A DNA stretch of 64,000 bases from Acidimangrovimonas pyrenivorans (GTDB lineage: Bacteria; Pseudomonadota; Alphaproteobacteria; Rhodobacterales; Rhodobacteraceae). The translations under genes were made by a program, and so were the position numbers. Numbering within the stretch: position 1 is the stretch's first letter; every line of letters begins with the position of its first letter. The DNA is taken from the NCBI RefSeq assembly GCF_042643245.1, contig NZ_JBHRSK010000014.1:1-64000 (forward strand), given 5' to 3'. Below the pieces are notes generated by a model. It had not been told where the DNA came from. It did no database searches and saw only the letters and a program-made list of their open reading frames with translations. Below are positions 1-8,494 of the stretch, piece by piece.

Positions 1-1
1 C

Positions 2-64
2 CCGACGCTGACCAATGTCAACGATTTCCGCGCCATCCTGCTGACCGCCCCGGTGCCCGACTAG
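2..64 (+). CDS. C-terminal end of a probable glycerate 2-kinase (MOFRL type), partial
   Basis: Only the last 20 codons and the TAG stop of a gene entering from the left are present. The encoded tail contains TNVNDFRAIL, which resembles the C-terminal strand of MOFRL-family glycerate 2-kinases (often annotated hydroxypyruvate reductase or TtuD). These enzymes phosphorylate glycerate in sugar-acid and glyoxylate metabolism. A sugar-acid role would fit the neighbouring dehydratase and gluconate-5-dehydrogenase-like gene. The call rests on one short motif, so it is moderate at best. Confidence 0.5.
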   Translation, partial: PTLTNVNDFRAILLTAPVPD

Positions 65-134
65 GGGGCAATGCCGGTGGCCGGGCCGGCCCCCCGCGCT
101 ATGTCGCCAAGAGGCAGGCAGCACGGGGACGGCG

Positions 135-677
135 ATGGACAGCCTGAAGCTGAGCAGGGCCTTCACCCTGATCGAACCGGGGCCGGTGGTGCTGGTGACC
201 ACGAATGACGGCGCCCGGGACAACGTGATGACCATCACCTGGACCATGGTGCTGGGCTTCTCGGCGCAATTCGCGATCACCACCGGGCCGTGGAACCATT
301 CCTATGCCGCCCTGCGCGAGAGCCGCGAATGCGTGCTGGCGATCCCGGCGGCCGACCTGCTCGACACCGCGGTCGGTATCGGCACCTGCTCGGGCGCCGA
401 TACCGACAAGTTCGCGCGCTTCGGCCTGAGGCGCGAAAAGGCGGCCCATGTCCGGGCGCCGCTGATCGCCGACTGCCTGGCCAATATCGAATGCCGTGTC
501 GTCGATTTCGTCGACCAGCACAGCATCGTCGTGCTGGAGGGGCTGGCTGCCTATTACGACGGCACGCGGGACGAGAAACGCCTGCTTCATGCCGTCGGCG
601 ACGGCACCTTCACCGCCGATGGCGAGGGCTTCGACCGGCGCGAGAGGATGCGCGACAAGCTGCCCGGCGGGCTGTAA
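135..677 (+). CDS. Flavin reductase-like domain protein (FMN-binding, flavoredoxin type)
   Basis: The 180-residue product has the flavin-reductase-like split-barrel layout. An N-terminal strand-rich part (PGPVVLVTTNDG, DNVMTITWTM, about residues 16-40) is followed by the family's typical stretch around residues 65-90 (ECVLAIPAADLLDTAVGIG) and a KFARFGL segment. Such proteins bind FMN and reduce flavins, or act as flavoredoxins, in the cytoplasm. The ATG at 135 is preceded by GGGGA at a suitable distance. The gene converges on the dehydratase gene, with only three bases between the two stop codons, so the pair has no room for a terminator. The partner enzyme and substrate cannot be read from the sequence. 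Confidence 0.75.
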   Translation: MDSLKLSRAFTLIEPGPVVLVTTNDGARDNVMTITWTMVLGFSAQFAITTGPWNHSYAALRESRECVLAIPAADLLDTAVGIGTCSGADTDKFARFGLRREKAAHVRAPLIADCLANIECRVVDFVDQHSIVVLEGLAAYYDGTRDEKRLLHAVGDGTFTADGEGFDRRERMRDKLPGGL

Positions 678-680
678 CCG

Positions 681-2462
681 CTAGTGATTGTCGCGCGGCA
701 GGCTGCGGGCGATGCGCTGATAGGCCGTCGCCAGTTCGAGGCAGCCGCCCTGCGCCAGCTGCCCGACATGGCGGCGATAGAGCTCTTCCCACGGCGTCTG
801 GCTGGGGAGCTCGGGCGCGGTCCACGCCGCCCGCCGGGCCTGCCACTCTGCCGCGTCGACCAGCGCGTCCAGCCGCCGCGAGTCGAGGTCGAGCCGCACT
901 CGGTCGCCGGTTCGCAGCAGCGCCAGCCCGCCGCCGACCACCGCCTCGGGCGAGGCGTTGAGGATCGACGGGCTTTCCGAGGTGCCCGACTGGCGGCCGT
1001 CGCCGGCGGTCGGCAGATGCGCGATCCCGGCGCGGATCAGCGCGTCCGGCGGCTGCATGTTCACCACCTCGGCCGAGCCGGGATAGCCGACGCAGCCGAC
1101 ATTGCGGATGAACAGCATGGTCTTCTCGTTGATCCCGAGTTCGGGATCGTTGATCCGGTCGTGGTAGTCCTCCGGTCCCTCGAAGACCACGGCGCGGGCC
1201 TCGAACACGCCCTCATGGCCGGGTTCGGACAGGAAGTGGCGGCGGAAGTCGTCGGAGATCACCGAGGTCTTCATCAGGGCGGAGTCGAACAGGTTGCCGG
1301 AGAGGACGAGAAAGCCGGCCTTGTCGCGCAAGGGCCGTGCCACCGGGCGGATCACCTCGGGATCGAGGCTCTCGCGGCCCTCCAGCAGGGCCGACCACGG
1401 CTGGCCCGCCGCCGTCATCGCGGACAGGTTCAGCCGCCCGGCGCGGGCCAGTTCGCCCATCACCGCCGGCACCCCGCCGGCGCGGAAGAAGCTTTCGCCC
1501 AGGTAGTCCCCGGCCGGCTGCATGTTGACCAGCAGCGGCTGATCGTAGCCGAGGGTCTCCCAGTCCGTGACGTCCAGCGCCACCCCGGCATGGCGGGCGA
1601 TGGCCTGCAGATGCGGCGGGGCGTTGGTCGAGCCGCCGATGGCGGTGTTGACGACGATGGCGTTCTCGAAGGCGGCGCGGGTCAGGATGTCCGAGGGCTT
1701 GAGGTCGTCCAGCACCATCCGGACGATGCGCCGCCCGGTCTCGTAGGCCATCGCCATGCGCTCGCGGAACGGGGCGGGGATGGCGGCGGCGCCGGGCAGG
1801 GTCATCCCCAGCGCCTCGGCCAGCGCGTTCATCGTGCTCGCCGTGCCCATCGTGTTGCAATGGCCGAGGCTGGGGGCGCTGGCGCAGGCGCGCTCCATGA
1901 ACTCCTCGTAGTCGATCCTGCCCTCGGCCAGCAGCCGCCGGCTTTCCCAGATGATCGTGCCCGAGCCGGCGCGCTTGCCCTTCCACCAGCCGTCCAGCAT
2001 CGGCCCGCCATTGAGCGCGATCGCCGGCAGGTCGACCGTCGCCGCCCCCATCAGCAGCGCCGGCGTGGTCTTGTCGCAGCCCGTGGTCAGCACGACGCCG
2101 TCGATCGGGTAGCCGTGCAGCACCTCGACGAGGCTGAGATAGGCGAGGTTGCGGTCGAGCGCGGCGGTCGGGCGCTTGCCGGTCTCCTGGATCGGGTGGA
2201 CCGGGAATTCCATCGGCACGCCGCCGGCGTCGCGGATGCCGGCCTTGACCCGGTCGGCGAGGAAGAGGTGGATCTTGTTGCACGGCGCGAGGTCGCTGCC
2301 GGTCTGGGCGATGCCGATGACCGGGCGCTCGCCCTGCAGCTCGCCGCGGGTGTATTCCTGGTTCTGGTAGCGTTCGAGATAGAGCGCCGTCATGCCCGGG
2401 TTGTTGGGATTGTCGAACCATTCCTGCGAGCGGAACTTGCGGCGCGCGCGTGTGTCGGTCAT
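681..2462 (-). CDS. xylD: IlvD/Edd family sugar-acid dehydratase, probable D-xylonate dehydratase
   Basis: The 593-residue protein belongs to the IlvD/Edd iron-sulfur dehydratases, which remove water from an aldonate to give a 2-keto-3-deoxy acid. The three expected cluster cysteines are present: Cys61 (in APCNK), Cys129 (GCDKTTP) and Cys202 (GHCNTMGTAST). Length, the N-terminal FRSQEWFDNP segment and the LPRDNH C-terminus match what I recall of Caulobacter XylD closely. The start ATG has GAGG six bases upstream. The gene lies 54 bases downstream of an SDR gene on the same strand, so the two probably form an operon. No xylose lactonase or keto-deoxy-pentonate enzyme is adjacent, so another aldonate such as gluconate or galactonate remains possible. 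Confidence 0.8.
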   Translation of the reverse strand: MTDTRARRKFRSQEWFDNPNNPGMTALYLERYQNQEYTRGELQGERPVIGIAQTGSDLAPCNKIHLFLADRVKAGIRDAGGVPMEFPVHPIQETGKRPTAALDRNLAYLSLVEVLHGYPIDGVVLTTGCDKTTPALLMGAATVDLPAIALNGGPMLDGWWKGKRAGSGTIIWESRRLLAEGRIDYEEFMERACASAPSLGHCNTMGTASTMNALAEALGMTLPGAAAIPAPFRERMAMAYETGRRIVRMVLDDLKPSDILTRAAFENAIVVNTAIGGSTNAPPHLQAIARHAGVALDVTDWETLGYDQPLLVNMQPAGDYLGESFFRAGGVPAVMGELARAGRLNLSAMTAAGQPWSALLEGRESLDPEVIRPVARPLRDKAGFLVLSGNLFDSALMKTSVISDDFRRHFLSEPGHEGVFEARAVVFEGPEDYHDRINDPELGINEKTMLFIRNVGCVGYPGSAEVVNMQPPDALIRAGIAHLPTAGDGRQSGTSESPSILNASPEAVVGGGLALLRTGDRVRLDLDSRRLDALVDAAEWQARRAAWTAPELPSQTPWEELYRRHVGQLAQGGCLELATAYQRIARSLPRDNH

Positions 2463-2516
2463 CTGAAGCCTCGTTTCAATGCGCTCCGGTGCGTTGCCTG
2501 CCCGGCGGCGATGGTA

Positions 2517-3284
2517 TCACAGCACCGAGCTCATGCCGCCATCGGCATAGATGATCTGGCCGGCGATGTAGCTCGAGGCGTCGGAGGCGAGGTAGATCGC
2601 GGTGCCGGCCAGTTCCTCGGGCCGGCCCCAGCGCCGCATCGGCGTCCGGCCTTTCACCCAGGCGTCGAAGTCGGGATCGGCGACCAGCGCCGCGTTCATG
2701 TCGGTCAGCATGTAGCCCGGGCCGATGGCGTTGGCCTGGATGCCCTTCTCGCCCCATTCCGCCGCCATCGCCTTGGTCAGCATCTTGAGCCCGCCCTTGG
2801 CCACCGTGTAGGGCGCCACCGTCGCCCGGGCCAGCCCGGACATCAGCGAGCCGATATTGATGATCTTGCCATGCCCGCGTTCCGCCATCCGCCGCGCCGC
2901 CTCGCGCCCGACGACGAAGGCCGAGGTCAGGTTGGCGTCGATCACCCGCTGCCAGTCGGCGGTGTCGAGCTCGAGCATCGGCTTGCGGAACTGGATGCCG
3001 GCATTGTTGACCAGGATGTCGATGGCGATCCGGTCGGCGTCGAGCCGGGCGAAGGCGGCCTTGATCGCGGCCTCGTCGGTGACGTCGAAGGCGGCGGTCA
3101 GCACCTCGTGGCCCGCAGCCCGCATCTCCTGCGCCGCCGCCTCCAGCCGCGCCGGGTTGACCCCGTTCAGCACCACCCGCGCGCCGGCGCCGGCCAGCCC
3201 CTCGGCGATGGCGCGGCCGAGACCGCGGGACGAGCCGGTGACCAGCGCGGTCCTGCCGGTGAGATCGAAAAGGGCAAGCGACAT
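2517..3284 (-). CDS. SDR oxidoreductase, gluconate 5-dehydrogenase-like
   Basis: This 255-residue classical short-chain dehydrogenase carries the cofactor motif TGSSRGLG (residues 16-23), NNAG (93-96), a catalytic serine near 146 and Tyr159-x-x-x-Lys163 (YTVAK). The run IINIGSLMSGLARATVAPYT is characteristic of gluconate 5-dehydrogenases (IdnO/Ga5DH), which interconvert gluconate and 5-ketogluconate with NAD(P)H. I chose the ATG at 3284 because AGGAG lies eight bases upstream; the ATG at 3290 would leave only two. The following gene encodes a sugar-acid dehydratase, supporting a sugar-acid role. A sugar 1-dehydrogenase function cannot be excluded. Confidence 0.8.
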   Translation of the reverse strand: MSLALFDLTGRTALVTGSSRGLGRAIAEGLAGAGARVVLNGVNPARLEAAAQEMRAAGHEVLTAAFDVTDEAAIKAAFARLDADRIAIDILVNNAGIQFRKPMLELDTADWQRVIDANLTSAFVVGREAARRMAERGHGKIINIGSLMSGLARATVAPYTVAKGGLKMLTKAMAAEWGEKGIQANAIGPGYMLTDMNAALVADPDFDAWVKGRTPMRRWGRPEELAGTAIYLASDASSYIAGQIIYADGGMSSVL

Positions 3285-3379
3285 GGGCATGGCTCCTGAC
3301 TGGCGACGACGCGGGCGGCCAGTCTTGCGGCGTGGCCCCGGCCGGGTCAATGGCGCCGGGGCTCGCGCTTGCCGGAGGA

Positions 3380-4144
3380 TCAGGCGCCGTGAATGCGTTT
3401 CTTCATCTGGGTCTCGTAGAAGCCCGGCGACAGCCGGTTGACCCACCAGGCCAGCCGGGCGATGCGGCCGACCGGCGTCATCGGCGCGCGACGGTCATAG
3501 CCCGACAGGACGATCCGCGCCGCCTCGGCGGCCGACATCGCGTCGATATTGTCGCCGGTCGAGCCGGGGCGCAGCAGGCCGTCCGGGTCTGCGCCCGGGG
3601 CGGGATCGTTGGCGATGAAGGAGGGCGCGGCGATCAGGCAGGAGACGCCGTGGCGCTCTTCCTCCGTCCGCAGCGACTTGAAGAAGCCTTCGAGCGCGTG
3701 CTTGCTGGCGCTGTAGGCGGTGCGGTGGAACAGCGGCGTGAAGCCCGCGACAGAGGACATCGCCAGATGGGTGCCGCGCGCCAGCCGCACCGCGCCCAGC
3801 AGCTCCTTGGCCACCGATACGGCACCGAAATAGTTGATCTCGAACACCCGACGGTGGCTGTCGAGGCTGCTTTCGGCAAAGCCCGCCACCTGGGTGACGC
3901 CGGCATTGTAGATCACCAGGTCGATGGCCGGCGAGGCGGCGGCGATGCGGGCGCAGGCGCTTTTCACCTGGGCGGGGTTGGTCAGGTCGCAGGCGAAGGC
4001 CGAGACCTTCGGCCCCTCGGCCGCCGCAAGCGCCAGCGACGGCAGGTCGATCAGCTGGACCTGCCAGCCGCGCTCGACCAGTTCCGCGCACAGGGCCTGG
4101 CCCAGGTTGCCGGCGCCGCCGGTGATGACGGCGGTCTTGCTCAT
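3380..4144 (-). CDS. SDR family oxidoreductase, substrate unknown
   Basis: The 254-residue protein is a classical SDR with the nucleotide-binding motif TGGAGNLG (residues 8-15), YNAG near 79-82, Ser130/131 and the catalytic pair Tyr144 and Lys148 (YSASK). The C-terminus (PGFYETQMKKRI) is basic and may contact a membrane or partner. The chosen ATG at 4144 has GGGAGG upstream and overlaps the previous stop by four bases (ATGA), so translation is coupled to the epimerase gene. It is the last gene of a four-gene operon with a monooxygenase, a symporter and an epimerase-like protein. It probably oxidises or reduces a hydroxyl or ketone of the imported compound, whose identity is unknown. Confidence 0.8.
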   Translation of the reverse strand: MSKTAVITGGAGNLGQALCAELVERGWQVQLIDLPSLALAAAEGPKVSAFACDLTNPAQVKSACARIAAASPAIDLVIYNAGVTQVAGFAESSLDSHRRVFEINYFGAVSVAKELLGAVRLARGTHLAMSSVAGFTPLFHRTAYSASKHALEGFFKSLRTEEERHGVSCLIAAPSFIANDPAPGADPDGLLRPGSTGDNIDAMSAAEAARIVLSGYDRRAPMTPVGRIARLAWWVNRLSPGFYETQMKKRIHGA

Positions 4145-5091
4145 GCCGCATCCTCCCGCTTGCATGCGTCCTGCCACCACAGGTCGAAGACCTCGGCACT
4201 GGACAGCTCGGGCGTATAGTCGAACCTAGTCTTCAACGCGGAGTTGTCGAGGACGGGGCGGTATTGCAGGAAACGCACCTGCTCGGGCCCGTAGCGGGTC
4301 AGCCCCAGCGGCCGGGCAATGGCCAGCGCCGCGCGCAGCACGGCGGCGGGCAGGCGCAGCACCGGCTTGCCCATGCGGGCGGCCAGCTGCTCCACCGTCA
4401 ACGCCCCGTCGCCGGCGACGTTGTAGATGCCGGCCGGGCCCGCGGTGGCGGCGCGGGCGAGGATGCGGGCGAGGTCGCGGGTCCAGATCAGGACGAAGGC
4501 GCTGTCGCTGCCGCGGATCGCCAGCAGCCGCTTCTTGTGGAACAGCGCGGTGATCTGGTTCTCGGTCCCGGCGCCCAGCACCGTGCCGACGCGCAGCACC
4601 ACCTGCTCCAGTTCCGGGTGGCTTTCGCGCGCCCCGGCCAGCATCTCCTCGACCTGGCGCTTGTGGTCGGAATAGGCGAATTCCGGGTTGCCGCGGATCG
4701 GGTCGGCCTCGGTCAGCGGCCGGATGTTCTCGGGGTGGTAGCCATAGGCCGCGCCGGACGAGGTCACCACGATCCGCCGCACGCCGTGGCGCTGGCAGGC
4801 CTCCAGCACGTTGCGGGTGCCGGTGACGTCGACGGCATATTCCAGTTCGCGGGTCGAGCCCTTGGGCGGGGTGACGATCGAGGCGAGGTGAATGACGACC
4901 TCGGGCCGGGCCTCGCCGATCACCGTATCGGGATCGTCGCCGGTGACGTCCATCGGGGCGTAGTCGACGCCGTCCGGCAGGGCATCGGGGCGCCGGATGT
5001 CGGTGGCGGTGATCGCGTGTCCGCTGTCCGCCAGTTCGGCCAGCAGATCGCGGGCCACCATGCCGGCGGCGCCGGTGATCAGGATCTTCAT
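4141..5091 (-). CDS. NAD-dependent epimerase/dehydratase family (extended SDR)
   Basis: The 316-residue product has the N-terminal Rossmann signature TGAAGMVAR (residues 6-14), a substrate-side SSGAAYGYHPEN segment near 111-122 and the catalytic Tyr140-x-x-x-Lys144 (YSDHK). It is an extended SDR of the kind that acts on nucleotide sugars, sterols or flavonoid-like compounds. A GGAGG sequence precedes the ATG, which overlaps the symporter stop codon by four bases. Both neighbouring junctions are coupled in the same way, which indicates tightly co-expressed steps. The context of a BASS symporter and a flavin monooxygenase suggests a terpenoid, steroid or cyclic ketone substrate rather than sugar epimerisation, but this is inference. 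Confidence 0.75.
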   Translation of the reverse strand: MKILITGAAGMVARDLLAELADSGHAITATDIRRPDALPDGVDYAPMDVTGDDPDTVIGEARPEVVIHLASIVTPPKGSTRELEYAVDVTGTRNVLEACQRHGVRRIVVTSSGAAYGYHPENIRPLTEADPIRGNPEFAYSDHKRQVEEMLAGARESHPELEQVVLRVGTVLGAGTENQITALFHKKRLLAIRGSDSAFVLIWTRDLARILARAATAGPAGIYNVAGDGALTVEQLAARMGKPVLRLPAAVLRAALAIARPLGLTRYGPEQVRFLQYRPVLDNSALKTRFDYTPELSSAEVFDLWWQDACKREDAA

Positions 5092-6014
5092 CGTGCCGCC
5101 TCCGTCCTGCGCATCCAGCCGGCCAGCGCCAACCCGGCGATGGCGTGCCAGATGCCCCAGAAGGCGGCGACCACCGCCATGCCGCCCAGCCCGTTGAAGA
5201 AGCCGAAGATCAGCACCAGCCCGAGGCCGGAATTCTGGATCCCGGTTTCGATCGTCACCGCGCGGCGGTCATAGGGGCTCAGCCCCAGCAGCCGGGCGGT
5301 CAGGTTGCCGCCGGCGAAGGCGAGGCTGTTATGGGCGATCACCAGCCCGGCGACGATGCCGGCATAGGCGAGGAAGAAGCCCCAGTTGGCGGCCAGCGCG
5401 ATCAGCACGAAGCCGATGAAGATCGCCATCGAGATCCATTGCAGCGGCTGGCGCAGCCGCGCCGACAGGCTCGGACGCCGGGCGTTGACGACGAGGCCGA
5501 GGCAGAGCGGCAGCACCAGCATCAAGCCGACCGTGACCGCCACCCGTAGCGGGTCGATATGGGTGCTGCGCAGGATCTCGCGCGTCGGCGCGTAGAGGCT
5601 GCCCCAGAAGGCGATATTGAGCGGGGTGAGGGCGATGGCGGCGACGGTGGCGAAGGCGGTCATCGAGACCGACAGCGCGGTATTGCCGCCCGCCCGGTGG
5701 GTGATGAAGTTCGAGATGTTGCCGCCGGGGCAGGCGGCGACGAGGATCAGCCCGAGCGCGATCGAGGGTCGCGGGGTCAGCACGCTGACCAGCAGAAAGG
5801 TCAGCACCGGCAGCACGACGAATTGCGAGAACAGCCCCGTCAGCAGGGCCCTGGGCGCGGTAGCGACGCGGCGGAAATCGGACGGGCTGAGGTCGAGCGC
5901 GATGGCGAACATGACGATCGCCAGCACCGCGTTCAGCACCATCATCCCGGCCGGGCTGAAATTCAGCACCACGTCGTCGACATTGGCGAGGGCGGGCGCG
6001 GCGGCGGGGGTCAT
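5088..6014 (-). CDS. Bile acid:sodium symporter (BASS) family membrane transporter
   Basis: The 308-residue protein is almost entirely hydrophobic, with about nine or ten predicted membrane helices. It has the BASS-family hallmarks: ACPGGNISNFITHRAGGN near residues 95-112, and the second crossover region ETGIQNSGLGLVL near 256-268. Members move organic anions such as bile acids, pantoate or keto acids together with sodium across the inner membrane. The start overlaps the monooxygenase stop by four bases, and its own stop overlaps the epimerase start, so it is embedded in a coupled operon. It probably imports the compound oxidised by the operon's enzymes. The substrate cannot be read from sequence. 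Confidence 0.85.
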   Translation of the reverse strand: MTPAAAPALANVDDVVLNFSPAGMMVLNAVLAIVMFAIALDLSPSDFRRVATAPRALLTGLFSQFVVLPVLTFLLVSVLTPRPSIALGLILVAACPGGNISNFITHRAGGNTALSVSMTAFATVAAIALTPLNIAFWGSLYAPTREILRSTHIDPLRVAVTVGLMLVLPLCLGLVVNARRPSLSARLRQPLQWISMAIFIGFVLIALAANWGFFLAYAGIVAGLVIAHNSLAFAGGNLTARLLGLSPYDRRAVTIETGIQNSGLGLVLIFGFFNGLGGMAVVAAFWGIWHAIAGLALAGWMRRTEAAR

Positions 6015-7327
6015 GCGCCGCCCCCCAGTGCCCGGATCTCGCGGTGCACTTCCTTCAGGTAGGTCGCCTTGTCGACGTAATAGGCCATGCGCGGCAGGTC
6101 GATGTAGTGCATCCCGCCTGTGGCGCGGGCGAAGCCGGCCGCCTTGCGCTTGCGCAGCGCCTCGGCCTTCGGCGTGCCCTGCGCCTTGAGGTAGCGCGCC
6201 ACCATCTCGGCCTGGTCGTGCCGGCCCTGCCAGCCCAGTCCCGAGGCCTCGACCATGCCGAGGACGAAGAGATCGTCACGCTCGGGATGCATGCAGTTGA
6301 GGTAGAGATGCGGCGCGTCGCCCTGCCAGTTGAGCAACTCGCGGTCGATGAACGGGTAATGCAGCTTGTAGCCGGTCGCGGCGAGGATCATGTCGTAATC
6401 GCCGCTGCTGCCATCCTTGAAATGGACCGTTCGGCCGTCGAGCCGGTCGATGTCGCCGCGCACCTTCACGTCGCCATGGCCGGCATGGAAGATGATTTGC
6501 GAATTGACGACGGGGTGGGATTCGTAGAGCCGGTAATCGGGCTTCGGAAAGCCGTATTTCTGCGGATCGCCGACGAACCAGCCCAGCAGGAAGCTGTCGA
6601 TCGGCCGCTTGAGCCACATCGGCAGCCTGATCGCGCCGCCGACGGTGTCGGCCGGCTTGCCGAAGACGTATTTCGGCACGAAGTAATAGCCGCGCCGCAT
6701 CGAGATCTCGCAGCTTTCGCCGTGATGGATCGCGTCGACGGCGATGTCGCAGCCCGAGTTGCCGGCGCCGACCACCAGCACCCGCTTGCCGGCGAACTGG
6801 CGCGGGCTGCGATACTGGCTGGAATGGATCAGCTCACCGTCGAAGCCGCCCTTGAAGGCGGGCAGGTTCGGTTCCGACAGGGTGCCGTTGGCGATCAGCA
6901 CGCCCTTGAAGACCTGCTCGTGCTCGGCCCCGTCGCCGTCGCGCCACTGCACGCGCCAGCCCGCGCCAGTGCCGCCCAGCGGCGCCACTTTCAGCACCTC
7001 GGCGTTGAAATGGTAATGCGGCCGCAGGTCGAAACGGTCGGCATAGGCGCGGAAATAGCTGCAGACCTCGCGATGCGAGGGGTAGTCGGCCACTACCGCA
7101 CCCATCGGGAAATCGGCGAACTCGGTCTTGTGCTTGGACGAGATCAGATGCGCCGTCTCGTACATGGTCGAGCGCGGGGCGTCGATGTCCCACAGCCCGC
7201 CGACATCGCCGTTCAGCTCGAAGCCCTGAAAGGGAATGCCCAGCTGCTTGAAGATCTTGGCGGTCGCCAGACCCATCGGTCCGGCCCCGATCAGCGCGTA
7301 CTGATCCGCCGTCTGTTCCCTGCCCAC
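6011..7327 (-). CDS. Flavin-containing monooxygenase
   Basis: The 438-residue enzyme has an N-terminal FAD-binding GAGPMG (residues 14-19), the FMO-type fingerprint FDGELIHSSQY in the middle, and a second dinucleotide motif VGAGNSG for NADPH. Such enzymes insert one oxygen atom into a ketone (Baeyer-Villiger), amine or sulfide. The start is GTG, chosen because GGGAGG lies about seven bases upstream. This is the first gene of the operon running to 3380 and is divergent from a TetR-family gene across 62 bases holding a strong palindrome. It is therefore probably repressed by that regulator until an inducer appears. Confidence 0.82.
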   Translation of the reverse strand: MGREQTADQYALIGAGPMGLATAKIFKQLGIPFQGFELNGDVGGLWDIDAPRSTMYETAHLISSKHKTEFADFPMGAVVADYPSHREVCSYFRAYADRFDLRPHYHFNAEVLKVAPLGGTGAGWRVQWRDGDGAEHEQVFKGVLIANGTLSEPNLPAFKGGFDGELIHSSQYRSPRQFAGKRVLVVGAGNSGCDIAVDAIHHGESCEISMRRGYYFVPKYVFGKPADTVGGAIRLPMWLKRPIDSFLLGWFVGDPQKYGFPKPDYRLYESHPVVNSQIIFHAGHGDVKVRGDIDRLDGRTVHFKDGSSGDYDMILAATGYKLHYPFIDRELLNWQGDAPHLYLNCMHPERDDLFVLGMVEASGLGWQGRHDQAEMVARYLKAQGTPKAEALRKRKAAGFARATGGMHYIDLPRMAYYVDKATYLKEVHREIRALGGGA

Positions 7328-7366
7328 GCGCCGGCCTCCCTTTCCGGTTGATGGTATGTGAAAATT

Positions 7367-7388
7367 AAATTGAACGACCGTCCAAATT
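7367..7388. promoter_or_regulatory. 22-bp palindromic operator between monooxygenase operon and TetR gene
   Basis: The sequence reads AAATTGRACGRYCGTYCAA in palindromic consensus. The inner 16 bases (7370-7385) match their reverse complement at 12 positions, and the mismatches are all purine/pyrimidine-preserving. Symmetry extends into flanking AT bases. Its place in the divergent promoter region, touching the candidate tetR start, suits a TetR dimer that represses both directions. Confidence 0.65.
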
Positions 7389-7389
7389 A

Positions 7390-8085
7390 ATGCAAGCTGA
7401 ATTCATGTTTGCAGCCAAGAAGGATCCGGCGCGACGCAAGCGGGCGCCCTCGCAACGGTCGATCGAGACCGGGCAGCGGATATTCGACGCCGCCGAGCGG
7501 CTGTTCGCCGAGCGCGGGTTCGAGGGCACCTCGGTGCGCGACATCGCCGCCCTGTCCGACGTGACCCCGGCGCTGGTCAGTTTCCACGGCGGCAGCAAGC
7601 AGGCGCTGTTCGAGGCGATCATCGAACGCCGGGCCGGGGCATTGTCGCGGATGCGGCTCGAGCGGCTGGCGGCGGCGCAGGCGGCGGGCCGGGTCGAGCT
7701 GAGGACGGTGCTGGAATGCTTCGTGCTGCCGCTGCTCGAGAAGGCGCAGGGCGGCGATCCGCAATGGCTGGCCTATGCGCGGCTGGTCGCCATCGTCTCG
7801 GCCGACGCGCAATGGGCGGCGCTGACCCGGCGCTGTTTCGATCCGACGGTGGCCGAGTTCAGCCACGCGATCTCGACCCTCTGCCCGCAGGCGGAAGCCG
7901 CCGAGATCGCCGCCGGGCTGGTCTTCACCGTCGCCGCGATGCTGTCGCTTTGCACCGCGCAATGGCGGGTCGCGGCGCTGACCGGACAGGACGACGGCGG
8001 GGCGGGCGACCCGGCGCTGAACGACCGCCTGATCCGCTATTGCGAGGCCGGGATGACGGCGCTGATCGGCCCGCCGCAGGGCTGA
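7390..8085 (+). CDS. TetR family transcriptional regulator
   Basis: The product (231 residues from this ATG, 226 from the ATG at 7405) has an N-terminal TetR helix-turn-helix. It comprises RIFDAAERLFAERGFEGTSV followed by RDIAALSDVTPALVSFHGG and SKQALFEAI, over about residues 28-78, then a helical C-terminal ligand-binding domain. It probably represses the divergent monooxygenase/symporter operon and itself. Neither possible ATG has a clear Shine-Dalgarno sequence, and the palindromic operator ends one base before the first ATG, so the start is uncertain. The ligand is probably the substrate or a metabolite of the operon. Confidence 0.85.
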   Translation: MQAEFMFAAKKDPARRKRAPSQRSIETGQRIFDAAERLFAERGFEGTSVRDIAALSDVTPALVSFHGGSKQALFEAIIERRAGALSRMRLERLAAAQAAGRVELRTVLECFVLPLLEKAQGGDPQWLAYARLVAIVSADAQWAALTRRCFDPTVAEFSHAISTLCPQAEAAEIAAGLVFTVAAMLSLCTAQWRVAALTGQDDGGAGDPALNDRLIRYCEAGMTALIGPPQG

Positions 8086-8094
8086 AACGGCAAA

Positions 8095-8114
8095 CGCCGC
8101 CCGGTCGGGCGGCG
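8095..8114. terminator. Hairpin terminator between convergent genes
   Basis: CGCCGCCCG and CGGGCGGCG form a perfect nine-base-pair stem around a two-base GT turn. It lies ten bases after the tetR stop and 45 bases from the stop of the convergent small gene, so it can serve both strands. A long T tract is lacking, as is common in this GC-rich window. Confidence 0.55.
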
Positions 8115-8158
8115 CCTTGGATTCATTCGCTTCTGGTGCCCGGTTGCTGGGGCTCCGA

Positions 8159-8494
8159 CTACTGGGTCCAGGTGCCCATGCCGCACCACAGCCGCTGCAA
8201 CTCGCCGCGCGCGGCCTCCTGGCGGGTTTCGTGCAGCGCCGCCAGCGCCTCGATCGCGCCCTTGATCGCGGCCTCGCCGCCGATCACGCCGATCATCACC
8301 CCGGACTTGTGCAGCTCGAGGTAATCCGGGTCGCGCACCAGGTCGTAGGCCGGACGTCCCTCGCCCTTCTCGAGCAGCCGCTCGAAGGCGTTGCGGGCGT
8401 CACGGAAAGATTCGAACAACTGGCCATAGTCCACGGCGGGACCCTGGGCATGGTTCGCGGCAGTGCTCTGACCGTATTCGCCAACGGTATACAT
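8159..8494 (-). CDS. Small conserved-looking protein of unknown function
   Basis: I do not recognise this 111-residue protein. The start at 8494 (MYTVGEYGQ) is preferred because AGAAGG lies eight bases upstream; the frame remains open to a TTG at 8548. Residues 20-50 (VDYGQLFESFRDARNAFERLL) look like an amphipathic helix. A glycine-rich hydrophobic patch (SGVMIGVIGGEAAIKGA) and another helix follow, and the end is tryptophan-rich (LWCGMGTWTQ). There is no signal peptide and no metal or nucleotide motif. It lies alone between a TetR gene and an RTX protease gene, on the opposite strand to both, and context suggests no function. Confidence 0.5.
   Translation of the reverse strand: MYTVGEYGQSTAANHAQGPAVDYGQLFESFRDARNAFERLLEKGEGRPAYDLVRDPDYLELHKSGVMIGVIGGEAAIKGAIEALAALHETRQEAARGELQRLWCGMGTWTQ

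Noticed and set aside
684..3299. An 871-codon plus-strand frame over the xylonate-type dehydratase and SDR
   Set aside because: Low-complexity Arg/Gly/His composition and no motif; the opposite strand encodes two clear enzymes.
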